Assembly (NCBI GenBank): GCA_001460835.1
Contig: CYKH01000729.1
Span: 1 to 37,622, forward strand
Direction: 5' to 3'
DNA from: Bodo saltans
Lineage: Eukaryota > Euglenozoa > Kinetoplastea > Eubodonida > Bodonidae
Length of the DNA stretch: 37,622 bases
This document shows positions 26,719-37,400 of this stretch, piece after piece. A model generated the notes under the pieces. That model was not told the origin of the DNA. It saw nothing but the letters and a program-made list of their open reading frames with translations, and did no database searches. Within the stretch, counting starts at the first letter, position 1, and each line of letters starts with the position of its first letter. The translations under genes and the position numbers were made by a program.

Positions 26719-28596
26719 ATGCGTTCATTGACCGCGACAACTGCTGGGCAACAAAAGGGACTTGCGATGCTTCGATACCGCGGCGCCACTTGGGTCGATT
26801 TCACAAGAACGACCACGCCGCTCACTCAGTCGCGGCGTTTCGCTGCCGCAGTCGTCTTTGATAGCTCCAGCAAGGCAAGCCCGCAAACAAATTATGTCAC
26901 GATGGGCGTCGAGGGTGTCCTGCACACCATTAAGTCGCTGCATCAAACCCATAGCAGCTCCGCTACGCAGCACTTGGGTGCTCGAGCGGTTGTCTCCGCT
27001 TCACAAAATGTCTACGAAAATCTCGCGGTTGAGGAAGCTCTTATGCGTGCGGTAGTGCTGGTGCCGGTTTCACATAACAACTACAACGACGGGTGCAAAC
27101 CAACAAATCCTCTAAACGTCAATAACAGCGATGCAACCGATCCACAGTTGCAGTTGCTGATGTTTTCGTACATAAACTCTCCGTGCGCAGTCATTGGCCG
27201 GAATCAGTGTGTGTTCACCGAGGTCAACGTCCCGTTATGCACACAGCGGGGGGCACTGGTGGCTCGCCGAAGCTCTGGTGGTGGCACAGTATTCCACGAT
27301 GCTGGAAACGTCAACTTTACGTTTTTCACCCACCGCCATAGCTACGACCCTGTTCGAACCATTGGAATTCTCATGAGGTTTCTGATTGAGCATTTTTCTA
27401 TTGATCCGCGTCGTCTCACCACCACCGGACGTCACGACATCTTCCTGGATGGGTGCAAGATTACTGGCAGTGCGATGCGAATCCAAAAAGACGTTGCTTT
27501 TCATCACTGCACACTTCTCGTGGCGTCAAATCGTGCTGCGTTGCGTGGCTCACTGGGCACCAGCGGAGACTATGTGAATGTGTCCACAAAGTCCACCACA
27601 TCCGTTCGCTCGCCAGTCACAACACTTCGGGATGCGGGTGTACTGGAACTTGTCGGGGGCGACGACAAGAAGGAGACTGAGCTTGATGCTGCGAAACGTA
27701 TCCAAGCTGCATTCCTCACATTTGTCTTGAACCATGGATTGGATGTGTACGCTGCGACCCGCTTGGGTAGCGATGCTGTCGCTGCTGCTGTGGCCAGTGG
27801 TCAAGAGACCCAGGTCCATCACAACATGTTGTGGCCTGGTTCCCCCCTCCTTCACCGCAGCGAAGTTTTCTCAACGCTGCTGGTCGCAAGCACTGATGAC
27901 ATTGCTAGCACACCATTTATTGAAGGCGAGGGTCGCAAAGTCCCACCGCGCAGTCATTCAAAGATCGCAGAAGAAATTGCGATGCTTTCAAGTCCAGAGT
28001 GGATCTACGGCGCGATGCCTTCCCTTGAGGTGACCGTTCGAGTGCACAAGTCCGACGTCAACCAATGTCTCAGCGAGCGGATGATGGGGTCCCTCGATGC
28101 CCCACGTATCAGCGGTTTCCTCAACGCAATGATCAAGTTCACCTTTGGCGGACCAACTGACGCCAACACGGCCATTCTGTGTCGTGTGATGCTTGAGCGG
28201 GGCATTGTCACCTCTGCTCACTGGTTTCCCATTGCGCCCAGCAGCGATGAAGAGCCGTCTACGAGCTCCAGCGACTGTTGTTGCTGTTGGTTCGATCCGT
28301 TGTTGTCTGCATACACAGCTGGAAGGGGTGTCAATGGCGTTCGTGACGGTCTTCCGTTGCAAGGGTTTGACGGCGTCATCGCTGAGTTGTATGCGATGGA
28401 TCCTACGGCCCTTTGGGATCAAGTCATCTTCGCCGCCGCGGACTCTTCGGCATCTAGAGAGCTTGAAGATGCGATGAACAACGTTCACGAAGTGCGCTCT
28501 GAGAGCGCCGGAACAAAGAACGCTTGGATGCCAATTCTCCCGCACTTTCTCCGAGCCATCATCCACTGCTCAATTGGTGCTGCAGGGCTAAAGTAG
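26719..28596 (+). CDS. lplA: Lipoate-protein ligase (LplA/LIPT1 family), mitochondrial
   Basis: This is a 625-residue protein. An Arg/Ser/Thr-rich N-terminus of about 45 residues fits a mitochondrial presequence. The ligase core has VYENLAVEEALMR (98-110), VIGRNQCVFTEVN (158-170), the lipoate/AMP-binding RRSSGGGTVFHDAGNVNFTF (183-202), and GRHDIFLDGCKITGSA (237-252) with the catalytic lysine at about 247. A C-terminal accessory domain begins near SSPEWIYGAMPSLEVTV (about 430-446). The family activates or transfers lipoate onto lysines of 2-oxoacid dehydrogenase E2 and glycine cleavage H proteins. At 625 residues it is nearly twice the usual length, owing to low-complexity inserts and a Cys-cluster loop (SSSDCCCCWF). 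Ligase versus transferase activity cannot be separated by eye. Confidence 0.88.
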   Translation: MRSLTATTAGQQKGLAMLRYRGATWVDFTRTTTPLTQSRRFAAAVVFDSSSKASPQTNYVTMGVEGVLHTIKSLHQTHSSSATQHLGARAVVSASQNVYENLAVEEALMRAVVLVPVSHNNYNDGCKPTNPLNVNNSDATDPQLQLLMFSYINSPCAVIGRNQCVFTEVNVPLCTQRGALVARRSSGGGTVFHDAGNVNFTFFTHRHSYDPVRTIGILMRFLIEHFSIDPRRLTTTGRHDIFLDGCKITGSAMRIQKDVAFHHCTLLVASNRAALRGSLGTSGDYVNVSTKSTTSVRSPVTTLRDAGVLELVGGDDKKETELDAAKRIQAAFLTFVLNHGLDVYAATRLGSDAVAAAVASGQETQVHHNMLWPGSPLLHRSEVFSTLLVASTDDIASTPFIEGEGRKVPPRSHSKIAEEIAMLSSPEWIYGAMPSLEVTVRVHKSDVNQCLSERMMGSLDAPRISGFLNAMIKFTFGGPTDANTAILCRVMLERGIVTSAHWFPIAPSSDEEPSTSSSDCCCCWFDPLLSAYTAGRGVNGVRDGLPLQGFDGVIAELYAMDPTALWDQVIFAAADSSASRELEDAMNNVHEVRSESAGTKNAWMPILPHFLRAIIHCSIGAAGLK

Positions 28597-29166
28597 TCAT
28601 GATCACATCGTGTTTTTTTTTCGTTCTCACAATTGCAATTCAGGTGAGGAACGAACGAGGAAACCCTGAGTCATATGTCATTCGTTGCTTCAAACACGAC
28701 ATGGTTGAGTCTCCCGCTTCTCTAAGGAACAAATGTGACCAACATCATCGTGTGCTTTTTTTATTTTCTTACTCACACATAGGGTGGCAAGCAATTGAGA
28801 TTGTTTTGCTCCTGAGAAAAGGATTTCATCATTTTTCCCCCGAGTCCGATCGTCAAACAGTGGAATTTTAGACAAACTTCATCTGAAAGCCCATTCACAA
28901 CATCCACATCAGGATTTGTTGAGAACACCAACCAGTCGAAGCAATTTCACTTTTCAGAAAAGGACTTCTCAAATTTCGAAGCGCAATATCCCCCCAGCCC
29001 TCCAGCCGTCCTGGTTTAGCAAGTACTCGTCACCGAAAAAAAAAAGTGGCGCCTTCAGTGAAGAACGAAAGTTATAACATCAGAAAACAATCAACCAGAC
29101 GAGTAAATTTGCGTTAGTACGCCTTCGGCACAAAATCAACAACGAATCGCAACGCACACACCATTT
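28597..29166 (+). other. Intergenic region, no supported gene
   Basis: This is a gap of 570 bases. A T9 run followed by a pyrimidine-rich stretch ends in CAATTCAG near 28644, and CCTGGTTTAG at 29010-29019 is a candidate acceptor for the gene at 29167. An ATG frame at 28599-28871 (91 codons) starts two bases after the ligase stop, leaving no room for its own leader, so I do not annotate it as a gene. Confidence 0.6.
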
Positions 29167-32100
29167 ATGTCTACTCTGTCACAGCAAAACGACGTGTCTT
29201 CATTTCACGGCGGCGATCTCGATGAGGAAGCGCCTGCAATTCGCGCCACCAGCCGCTTTGGAGACGAGGAAGACGTGGAGCAGTTGGTGGACATCAAAGG
29301 AAAAGAGGTTATGATGGGCACACTAGTCGTCAGCGATGTGTCGGCGTCACGCTCCCCGCACTCGCATAGCAACAACGAAGGTGTAGGAGGGGGGACTGCA
29401 AATCACCTCCCATCCATTCTGCTGAAGAACGATCATCATTCACAACGCAGCTCGCGGGGAAGGAGCCCTTCTGTGGAGACAGAGAGAATAGCGAGCACGT
29501 CCACTCGATTTCGTAGCGGCTACTTAGAAGATCATCCCTTTGAGCATCATGCAGGGGATGCCCTTGACCACTCCTCGCACATTGAGGTGGAGCTGGATGA
29601 TGATGACCACGGCCCTGAAGACCCGCATCGAGCGCTGCAAGTCTCTCCTTATGACGATTACAGCAATAATGATGTTGGCGTTGAGAATGGTCGCCGCCGT
29701 CGTCGGCCTCGATCGTGCCTCGTCTCGATGCGGCTCGGCGTGTTTCTCGTCGTTGCCGTCGTGATCGGTACAGCTGGTTTCACTCATCTCGCGACTCTCG
29801 CTCCCAACAGCGCACCCATCGAGGAGCAAGGTGTGCTGACGTACCGCACCACTCTTGCTGGTGCTGCGGAAACGATCTTGACAAAGATCTTAAATGAGTT
29901 GTCCATGGTGGTGCAGATTGCTGGCATTTCTTACATGAGCCCACGTGTGGGGTACAACATCACGCAAGATCCCTCTGCTGACCCCACTTGGGACATTGGA
30001 CTGCACAAGTGGTTCTTAGGGGAAGCGGAGCTGCATCCTGAGCGCCGATTTTGCTACATTGACGCCGGGTCATTTTCATGGACTTGCCAACATCTTCGGG
30101 ATTCTTCTGGCAGCGTACGCCGTGTTGTTGGGAACCGATCTAGCCTTGTGGGGTACACTTACACGCGCAACATCACCGGTGGAAGTCTGCCGCTGCGCTA
30201 CATCAACAGCGGGCCCATTGATATGCCAGTCAATCCCACAGACGTTGCTCTTCAATTTTTAGCAACGGGCACATCCCTCTTCTTCATGACTCCGTTTTTG
30301 GATTTCACTGGCTACGTCTCCTACGCCTACGCTATCACCGTTGTCACGCCGCAAGGATTTCAAGGCATCCTTATGGAGTACATTACCGTGGAGGACTTCA
30401 TCACGCCCACCTCTCTGGTGTACGCAAGAATCACAACATCGTGCGACGTAGGGCCTTGCTCAGCAACGTTTGACAATGGAGGGGGCCTTGTAACCACCAC
30501 TGTCCCCATCAGCACTGTGTACGTCAGCAACACCACTCCGGGTGCCGTTTGTCTGACATCACCGTGGACCGGGTTCTCACGATGCCGCCACTCCCGTCAC
30601 ACTCTTAGCACCATCTGGCCGCAGCTGCCCGCTGTGATCAGTGATCGACCAGACATCCTCACTTCGGAGTGGGTATCGTTTCAGTTCAAGTACCAAGGGG
30701 AGCATTACCTATCCACTTCCGGGATCGCGAATCTGTCGTATCAATCGTGGCTTTCTGTTGTGATCACACCGGCAGATCCCATTTTCGGTGCCTTTTTCAC
30801 TTCGCGCAATAAAATTATTATTGTCGTGGTTGCTGCGTGCGTAGCATCATGCGCGTTAGCCCTGTTGTTTATTCAGCTAGCCCTGTCGCGCATGACCACA
30901 ACGCTAGACGACATGACATCGGCACTTGCACTTCGATCCCGGACGCAAACGAAGGGTGAATTCACGAGCCGCAGGGAAGGTCGAACCCATCTCATAGGAC
31001 TCTCCGAAATTCAAGCGATTGATGATGCAATCGTTGCTCTAGACGGCTACCTTGATAACCTTGGTGCAATGCTACCATCCGCTGTACTGGCCGCAATGCG
31101 TTGGCATGTTGCGAAACTGCGACGAGATCAGAGACGAGCGAACCGTCAAAAGTGGGGTTCCTTTGCATGCTTATTCTCCTCTGCTCCTGTAGACGATAAC
31201 TCCAATAGTGAAGCCAGTGAATATGAGCAAAGCAGTGGAGAGCCGCAAGAGAATGTTCCACTTGCAGACGACATTTCTCAAAATGACAATTCATTCGATG
31301 AGGAAGCGTTCTTGATTGCAGCCATGCGCATTGGCACCCTTAGCAACACCGTCGGGAAACTTGCTGACGCGCCCAATGATTCCCTGTCTGGTTCTGGTCC
31401 CGCACCGTCGTCATCGATGTCAGCCACGCAGTCAAATACCAGCGGCATCGTCGTCGCAAAGCAGCCGCTCCCCCCATTGCAACAGCTACAAGTCGCTCAA
31501 CAGCTTGCGTTGCGCAACAACCGTGACAGCGAACTCTCCACGAAAGCACTGCCCGCCGAGACTCCCCATGAGGCAGCTCCTCACTCCAGCCTGCCAATGG
31601 ACTTGGAGTTTGCCACAGAGCCGGAGCTGTCTGGTGACATGTGCCCAGAGGGAAGTGGTGCCGTTGGGGCAATTGAGGTGCCATCGGGAATCCTTCAGCC
31701 ATCCAAGTTTCAATCGGTAGTCTTCCGACGAAAAGGAATATTTGCATCGGTTTCATTGAGTGCCGTGGAATGTGATTCCGCGGAAGATTTCCAACAACTC
31801 CTTAGCAACATCATGAGGCTGAACTGGTCCTACAAGGGAGAGTTCGAGGGATTCTCGTTTAAGCACTTTTTGTTTTCCTTTGGATGCTACGAGGACATCA
31901 AGGACCCTGAGGTCTGCGCCTGCAGCTGTGCGCTGAACATGTTGCGTGGGTTTCAACAATGGTGCCACACTTCTGAAGGACGAATCCGTGGGAAGATTTC
32001 CGTCGCCATTGACGCGGGTCGCTATGAAGATGTCACACTTGTTGCGTGTGCCAACACCGTTCGACCAATCCGCAACAAAATTATCACAACTGCCGCGCGG

Positions 32101-32676
32101 TACAGCGTCGAGCGATTGAACGTTCTGTGCGATATTCTGAACGAGCCGTTAGTGGTGACAGAAGAAGTCAAGAAAAATTTGAAGCTGGTCACAAGTGTGA
32201 TTGACAATGTTAGATTCGCGCCAACATGCATGCCGCGACTTTCACGTCGCGGCGATGTTCGCTTGTACCGTGTAGAAATGAAGAGCGCGTTGGCACCAAC
32301 TCCCCCAGTAACTCTTCAGTTCCTCAAAAACGACTTTCATGAAATCTTCAAACAGATGATGGTAGGAAACTTTATCGACGCTCATCGAAGCATCCTGCTT
32401 GGTCATCAACGATGTATGGTTCTGAATTATTCTGCGGCGTCGCGCCGATTCCTGCACTACTGCAGCATCATGATGGCGTGTGGAAAGGGCAGGCCGGGGA
32501 CTCCAGCGCGGAATGGAATTGCGGGACGTCAGCGAGTAGGCACCATCTACTACCGTGGCGAGATGCAAGAGTGGAATTTGCAAGCGAGTGAGGTGGAGCA
32601 CTACCGGTGCGTGTGGATTGAAGCGGACGGTGCAACTGCAAGGCAACACTTTGGTGCAGTCTTGATGACTGAGTAA
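29167..32676 (+). CDS. Receptor-type class III cyclase-like protein, catalytic Asp residues lost
   Basis: This is a 1169-residue protein. A disordered acidic cytoplasmic N-terminus (1-185) is followed by TM1 (about 188-208, LGVFLVVAVVIGTAGF) and an N-glycosylated ectodomain (about 210-545), with a double-Cache-like end (SWLSVVITPADPIFGAF) just before TM2 (about 548-572, IIIVVVAACVASCALALLFI). A HAMP-like linker and a conserved AMLPSAVLAAMR segment follow. Residues about 855-1020 resemble a class III nucleotidyl cyclase, including FKHFLFSFG and GKISVAIDAG. The first metal-binding Asp is replaced by Ser (S861) and the second by Lys (K899), so I expect no cyclase activity. A tail of about 140 residues follows. 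It is paralogous to the gene starting at 34416. The likely role is a surface sensor or a dimer partner. Confidence 0.75.
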   Translation: MSTLSQQNDVSSFHGGDLDEEAPAIRATSRFGDEEDVEQLVDIKGKEVMMGTLVVSDVSASRSPHSHSNNEGVGGGTANHLPSILLKNDHHSQRSSRGRSPSVETERIASTSTRFRSGYLEDHPFEHHAGDALDHSSHIEVELDDDDHGPEDPHRALQVSPYDDYSNNDVGVENGRRRRRPRSCLVSMRLGVFLVVAVVIGTAGFTHLATLAPNSAPIEEQGVLTYRTTLAGAAETILTKILNELSMVVQIAGISYMSPRVGYNITQDPSADPTWDIGLHKWFLGEAELHPERRFCYIDAGSFSWTCQHLRDSSGSVRRVVGNRSSLVGYTYTRNITGGSLPLRYINSGPIDMPVNPTDVALQFLATGTSLFFMTPFLDFTGYVSYAYAITVVTPQGFQGILMEYITVEDFITPTSLVYARITTSCDVGPCSATFDNGGGLVTTTVPISTVYVSNTTPGAVCLTSPWTGFSRCRHSRHTLSTIWPQLPAVISDRPDILTSEWVSFQFKYQGEHYLSTSGIANLSYQSWLSVVITPADPIFGAFFTSRNKIIIVVVAACVASCALALLFIQLALSRMTTTLDDMTSALALRSRTQTKGEFTSRREGRTHLIGLSEIQAIDDAIVALDGYLDNLGAMLPSAVLAAMRWHVAKLRRDQRRANRQKWGSFACLFSSAPVDDNSNSEASEYEQSSGEPQENVPLADDISQNDNSFDEEAFLIAAMRIGTLSNTVGKLADAPNDSLSGSGPAPSSSMSATQSNTSGIVVAKQPLPPLQQLQVAQQLALRNNRDSELSTKALPAETPHEAAPHSSLPMDLEFATEPELSGDMCPEGSGAVGAIEVPSGILQPSKFQSVVFRRKGIFASVSLSAVECDSAEDFQQLLSNIMRLNWSYKGEFEGFSFKHFLFSFGCYEDIKDPEVCACSCALNMLRGFQQWCHTSEGRIRGKISVAIDAGRYEDVTLVACANTVRPIRNKIITTAARYSVERLNVLCDILNEPLVVTEEVKKNLKLVTSVIDNVRFAPTCMPRLSRRGDVRLYRVEMKSALAPTPPVTLQFLKNDFHEIFKQMMVGNFIDAHRSILLGHQRCMVLNYSAASRRFLHYCSIMMACGKGRPGTPARNGIAGRQRVGTIYYRGEMQEWNLQASEVEHYRCVWIEADGATARQHFGAVLMTE

Positions 32677-33518
32677 GAAAAAAAGTTTTTAGATAGCAGC
32701 CTTTCAGGGCACTTCTTCATTTCGCGAAAGGTTTGAAAACGCACGCTTCGCCAAAAATCTAGAATCGTGTGCTTCGTTCTTTCCGAATGTGGTTTTTCTT
32801 TTCCCCGTTGTTCGTTTGTTGTTTCCCTCCATCGCTGGCAATGCAAGAGATACTTGTAGCTATCACACCATCTCTTGCTCTTGGCTCTCCAATTATTTGT
32901 TCCTCTTTGACCATCACAGGCGTTGCGTGCCGAGGCTCATCATATGTACATACGTTTGTGACAGTTCTTTCGATGCAATCGTGATGCTGATGCTCTTCTG
33001 CAACTACGTAGGAGCCAAAAAATGTGATGAGAGGAGAGTATTTAGTGAAGCAGCGATGAATTCGACAGTGAATTGCTTGCACTCCCCTTCCTACTTTTCT
33101 AAGAAAGAAGTCAAACCGCAGTGCAACGCGAACAAAAAATCTTGATTTCCCCCCCAGCGCATTGATTTCGGCAACATCAATCCCCATCATGGTGTTTTTA
33201 TTTCCTCTGGTGAGGAGGGCCGTTTCCTCCGTTTACCCAGAGCTCAGCTTGTTGAAGTATCACCCAAAAAAAGTGTCTGTGTTCGTAGAAATTTCGTGTA
33301 AGGTGTCTTTTTTTCTCTTTTTTGTTACCACCTTTCGCGGATTTTTCAGCCTCCACATCTATGTGTGCCCTTTTCTCCTGATTTTCGCCCATTACACACC
33401 GCTTTTCGTATTTCTTAAGACAGCACGCTGCCAGCAAAAAAAGGGAGATTTGCTCGTTTGCATCAACTGTTTTGCCTTTAAAATAAATTGAGAACACTTT
33501 GAAAGAACATAGACTCAC
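32677..33518 (+). other. T-rich intergenic region with two doubtful small ORFs
   Basis: This gap of 842 bases is strongly pyrimidine-rich. ATG frames at 32787-32984 (65 codons) and 33189-33491 (100 codons, hydrophobic, beginning MVFLFPLVRR) exist. However, their Phe/Val/Cys-rich composition is what T-rich DNA gives by chance, and the second runs through the best splice acceptor. I see no structured RNA. Confidence 0.5.
33302..33349 (+). promoter_or_regulatory. Candidate spliced-leader acceptor for gene at 33519
   Basis: The pyrimidine tract TGTCTTTTTTTCTCTTTTTT and then GGATTTTTCAG ends with AG at 33348-33349. A leader of 169 bases would precede the ATG at 33519. Confidence 0.5.
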
Positions 33519-34046
33519 ATGCTCAGACGGACGCTCCGACAATGTTTGCTGAAGCAAGCGGCTCATCAATCGCAGCCAGGGCAATTCGATCGGTCGTTCG
33601 AGAAAGTTGTGGATAGGATCGAGCATTCTTCTCCCCGCTTGAAATTAGTGAACGAGCTTTCAGGAGGTCCAAACGTGAAAGAGAAGGACCAGTGGTTTGG
33701 CGATATCCCTGAAAACGAAATGAAGGAGCAAGCGCAGCAAGATCTGTGGGGCAAAGAGGGTCCCTCCATAGCAGACCAAAAGCGTAGCATCATCTTTGAT
33801 GGAGAGCAATGGGGACAGCGCGTTTCGGACACACTTCGACGAGCAGAGAAAACACGCGCTTCACAACCCCCAATGGACCCGAAAATCTTGAAAACGACGA
33901 AAGAAACTGCAGAGTACTATTACCCGCAGCAGACTCTCGAAGAAAAGCGCACTCGACGAGCAATCGCTGGAACTTTGGCCTTTGCAATCTTACTGTTTTT
34001 CTTAAACTGGTTTAGAAAAGCCCTGAATGCAGCTCGATCTGACTGA
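33519..34046 (+). CDS. Small mitochondrial membrane protein, C-terminal anchor
   Basis: This is a 175-residue protein. The N-terminus MLRRTLRQCLLKQAAHQSQ is basic with no acid for 20 residues, a good mitochondrial presequence. A hydrophilic charged middle (about 25-145) contains DQWFGDIPENEMKEQAQQDL and YYYPQQTLEEKRTRR. One transmembrane helix near the C-terminus (AIAGTLAFAILLFFLNWF) is followed by a short basic tail. The size and layout match the product at 25980-26498, though I see no clear sequence similarity. It is possibly a lineage-specific subunit of a respiratory or import complex. The family is not recognised. Confidence 0.7.
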   Translation: MLRRTLRQCLLKQAAHQSQPGQFDRSFEKVVDRIEHSSPRLKLVNELSGGPNVKEKDQWFGDIPENEMKEQAQQDLWGKEGPSIADQKRSIIFDGEQWGQRVSDTLRRAEKTRASQPPMDPKILKTTKETAEYYYPQQTLEEKRTRRAIAGTLAFAILLFFLNWFRKALNAARSD

Positions 34047-34415
34047 GCATTCGCAACCAAGATACCCCTACCCCGGTTTTTTTCAATAGGGGAAAATACT
34101 TTGACTGCATGCATCAAGATACACCACTATTTTCTCATTTGAATATATTTCTTTTTGTTGTTGTTGTTTGGTTGATCTTTGAAAAGAGGATACAGGAGCA
34201 CTCAATAAGGAGGAAGTTTCTTTCTAGTCAACAAAACATCGCGCCTTCTCTATATTTCCTCCCTTAGGTTCAATTCGCTCATCAGCTTACCCCCTTAGTA
34301 GGGTCCGCCCCCTCCTCACTTCAAATACTCGAATTTTAACAACGCAATACAACCTCGTCGCCTCCCTCCATATCACCAATCTCCTTTTTTCACAACTACA
34401 CCAGCGCGTCAACCA
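34047..34415 (+). other. Intergenic region with splice-acceptor-like sites, no gene
   Basis: This 369-base gap has a TTTCTTTTTGTTGTTGTTG run near 34149, TTTCCTCCCTTAG (AG at 34266-34267), and CTCCTTTTTTCACAACTACACCAG (AG at 34403-34404), the last only 11 bases before the ATG at 34416. Confidence 0.5.
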
Positions 34416-37400
34416 ATGTCAACCCACTCGCAAGCTCCGCTCAACACCAGCACCCAGCTTGCCTCAGTGGTTCGTGTTCCTCCGTCTGCTGCCGCTTCAC
34501 CCTCCGCCGCGCCTTCGCCCAGGCGAACGTCACAAGAAGATGAGGGCGATCCAAGTGAATATGATGCTGAATACAAACTACCTCCCGTCATAGTTGGAGA
34601 CGCTAGTGAACTCGAAGAAATTTTATCGACCTCAAGGAAGAAGCCAAATAACAGCAGCCTGAGCGACGGCGATTTGGTCGGGGGGCTCATCCTAGAAAAC
34701 AATGATAGTGGTGATGTTGTAGAACGACGAAGGCTGATCCACTCAGATATTGTTCAAGAAGAGTTAGAGGGAGCTAAAAACAACACTATGACCCAGTCTT
34801 CCTCCTCTCTCCGCAATCAGAAGCGGCACCACGGCACGAAGCGATGCACCGTCACAATTCCGATGTGGTTTGGTTGCGCAGTCCTTTGCACCATTCTCGT
34901 TGGTGTCGTCGGATTTACTCCTTTTTTTGCTACGCAGTCAAACAATGAAATTGTTGTGGGTGCTGCCCGAGAGTCATACAACACAGCCGTTGGCAACACA
35001 GGTGTCAAGATATACTACAAGTTTATCAACGAGCTCATTACGCTTATTTTAGCATACAGCCAAGCAAACTTCAAGCCGTTTCAAATGACGTCCGTCAACT
35101 TCTCAAATCCGTTCTGGGATCGAGAGTGGCAGTTGTACTTTATTGGGGCAGCCGTTACCGTGCCCACCCGATACTTTTACTACATGGATCTTGCTACGGG
35201 CCATTTTACAGGACAATACCCCACTGGTCCAAACAGAACTGAGATGATGCGAATTGTAGGGAATGTCAATGATGTGAACTTTACCTTGTTCCGTCGCAAC
35301 ACCCTTCCTCCTCTCGAATTCCAGCCAGTGGGATCAGCGTCGCTGTTGTTCCCTCCTGCAGTAGCATTCAACGCATTCTTTGCGAAAAGTCAAGCAGCTG
35401 CTCTCGTCGCTCCAAGTCTCGATGTGCAGGGGGGAATGATGTATGGGTACGCGCGCTTTATCACTTCCCCGCTCACCACGCCACCCTACACAATTCCTGT
35501 CGGAGCTTTGCTTGAACTTTTGCCACTTCACGAAATGATTTCTGCCTCGGACACTGCGGTCACAAACGTTGCCCGCTTTAGCGGGGAGTCCGTCGTTCTT
35601 GACGACACCGGTGCTTTGGTGTCGTGCTCGCTTCCTGCACTAGCTGGGAACATCTTTGTTCCTGTTGGCACACCTGGAGCCATATGCACCACAATCGTGT
35701 ACAACAACGTCACCACCTCCAAATGTCGACACTCCCTTTCGACGCTTCGGCTTGTGTGGCCGCTGTTTGGTGCAGCACACGATGCATATTTTCTGCGCTC
35801 CAACGTCACCCTACCTGGTGCAGTCAATTTGAACGTCGCATTTCAATCGATGAATTTTAGTTACGTGACCTTTCAGTTTGAAGGTCAGGAGTACATGGTC
35901 TCGGCATCGTCTCCAAGCCTTGAGGCAGGATCTGGTTGGTGGGCTGCCGCTATTACACCCACTGCTCCCGTGTACGGGCCATACATCGCAAACAGGAAGC
36001 GCATCATATTAGTCGTTGCGTTGGTTTGTGCAGGTATGGCGCTGCTGGTCCTTGTCTTGACGTTTATTCTCATGCGTCCCCTAGGCGTGTTGATGAGCGA
36101 TATGATTGCCGCATTGCGGCTCCAGACGCAGAGTGATCGGTACGCAAAGACTCTGTCTAGAGCTTCTGGGCATCCACATCAGACAGGATCATCATCCTCT
36201 GTTACAATGTGCGATGGGTGGCGACTCCAAGTCAGCGAGCTTCACGACATTGGTCACGCCGTTGTCTGCCTTCATAAGCTGTTGGAAGAGGTTGCAACGA
36301 TGCTCCCACCCCCAGTCATTCTCATGATCCGCACCTCCTTGGCTCAGCGCACCACAGCCCACTACTTGTCTTCGAGCACCACGTCTTCAGAAGACGCGGG
36401 CACCATTGGATCCGGGAGCCTCTCGAGCAGTGATGCTCACGCACACCCTTCAGCCTTTGCCAGCATCGATTCTTCTCGTTCGTCAACACAGAGTAGATCG
36501 AACAAGACCAAACATGTCCACCCCCACGGCAGCAGCAGCAACAACAACCAGCACGGCATCCACCATGATCGCCAGGAGGACGAAAACGTTGTGCAAATGC
36601 TTGCGTGGTTCGAAGACTACTACCGCGTAAAGGGCTCCGTCCTCCCGCCGCCACTAGAGTACGCTGCGGCAGCACCGAAGGAAGTCCTTCAGTTAGATGA
36701 AGACGTCATTGAGGTCGTTGCCACAACACTGGAAGATATTCATCAAGTCGACGCCCCCATCAACATCGGCACGCTTGAAGTAACACAAGCAATAACGGAC
36801 AAATCATCCCCAGCCGATGATGTGGATGTTTCCCCGCCTGATCACCAGGCAGGTCTGGTGCCTCTGTCAAACCACGCTGTTGCTGCCAACAGTATCCTCA
36901 TGAACCCGACCGTTTCATTGCGACCGGCCCGTCGCCGTGGATTCTTCATGGCAGTGTCGCTAGTGGCGCTCAAATGCAGGCCTTCTCACTTTGCCGAGGC
37001 CATTGCGCCTCTTCTTTCACTTGTATGGCATCACGGCGGCGAGATCGAAATGATCGAGCGCAGCTTCATTCTGGCAACCTTTGGGTGCTACGTGGAAGGG
37101 GGAGATTCTGCTAGCCGGGCTGTGACGTGTGCGATCGCTATCGCTGAGCAGCGTGGGCGAATGAAACGATCGCTCAGCGTATCTAGAAATGATTGGGAGC
37201 ACGAAGAGGCTTCATTCGAAAGTGCTGCGAGGTGCACAATTGCCATCGACTGCGGGTGGTTCGAGACGTCAACATTTTCCTGTGTCCTCCCTGGTGGCCG
37301 CCTGATGCGCCGCCAGGTCGTTTCGTCGGTGGCGCGTGACGTTGCCGTGAAGATGCTCCCACTCGGCGAAGTGCTGAACGAGCGCCTGCTGATCACCGGT

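Noticed and set aside
28599-28871. A 91-codon ATG frame right after the lipoate ligase stop
   Set aside because: Only two bases separate it from the preceding stop, it has no leader or acceptor of its own, and its composition is that of T-rich noncoding DNA.
34258-34285. A tRNA B-box-like GGTTCAATTC
   Set aside because: No matching A box or cloverleaf arms can be drawn around it on either strand.
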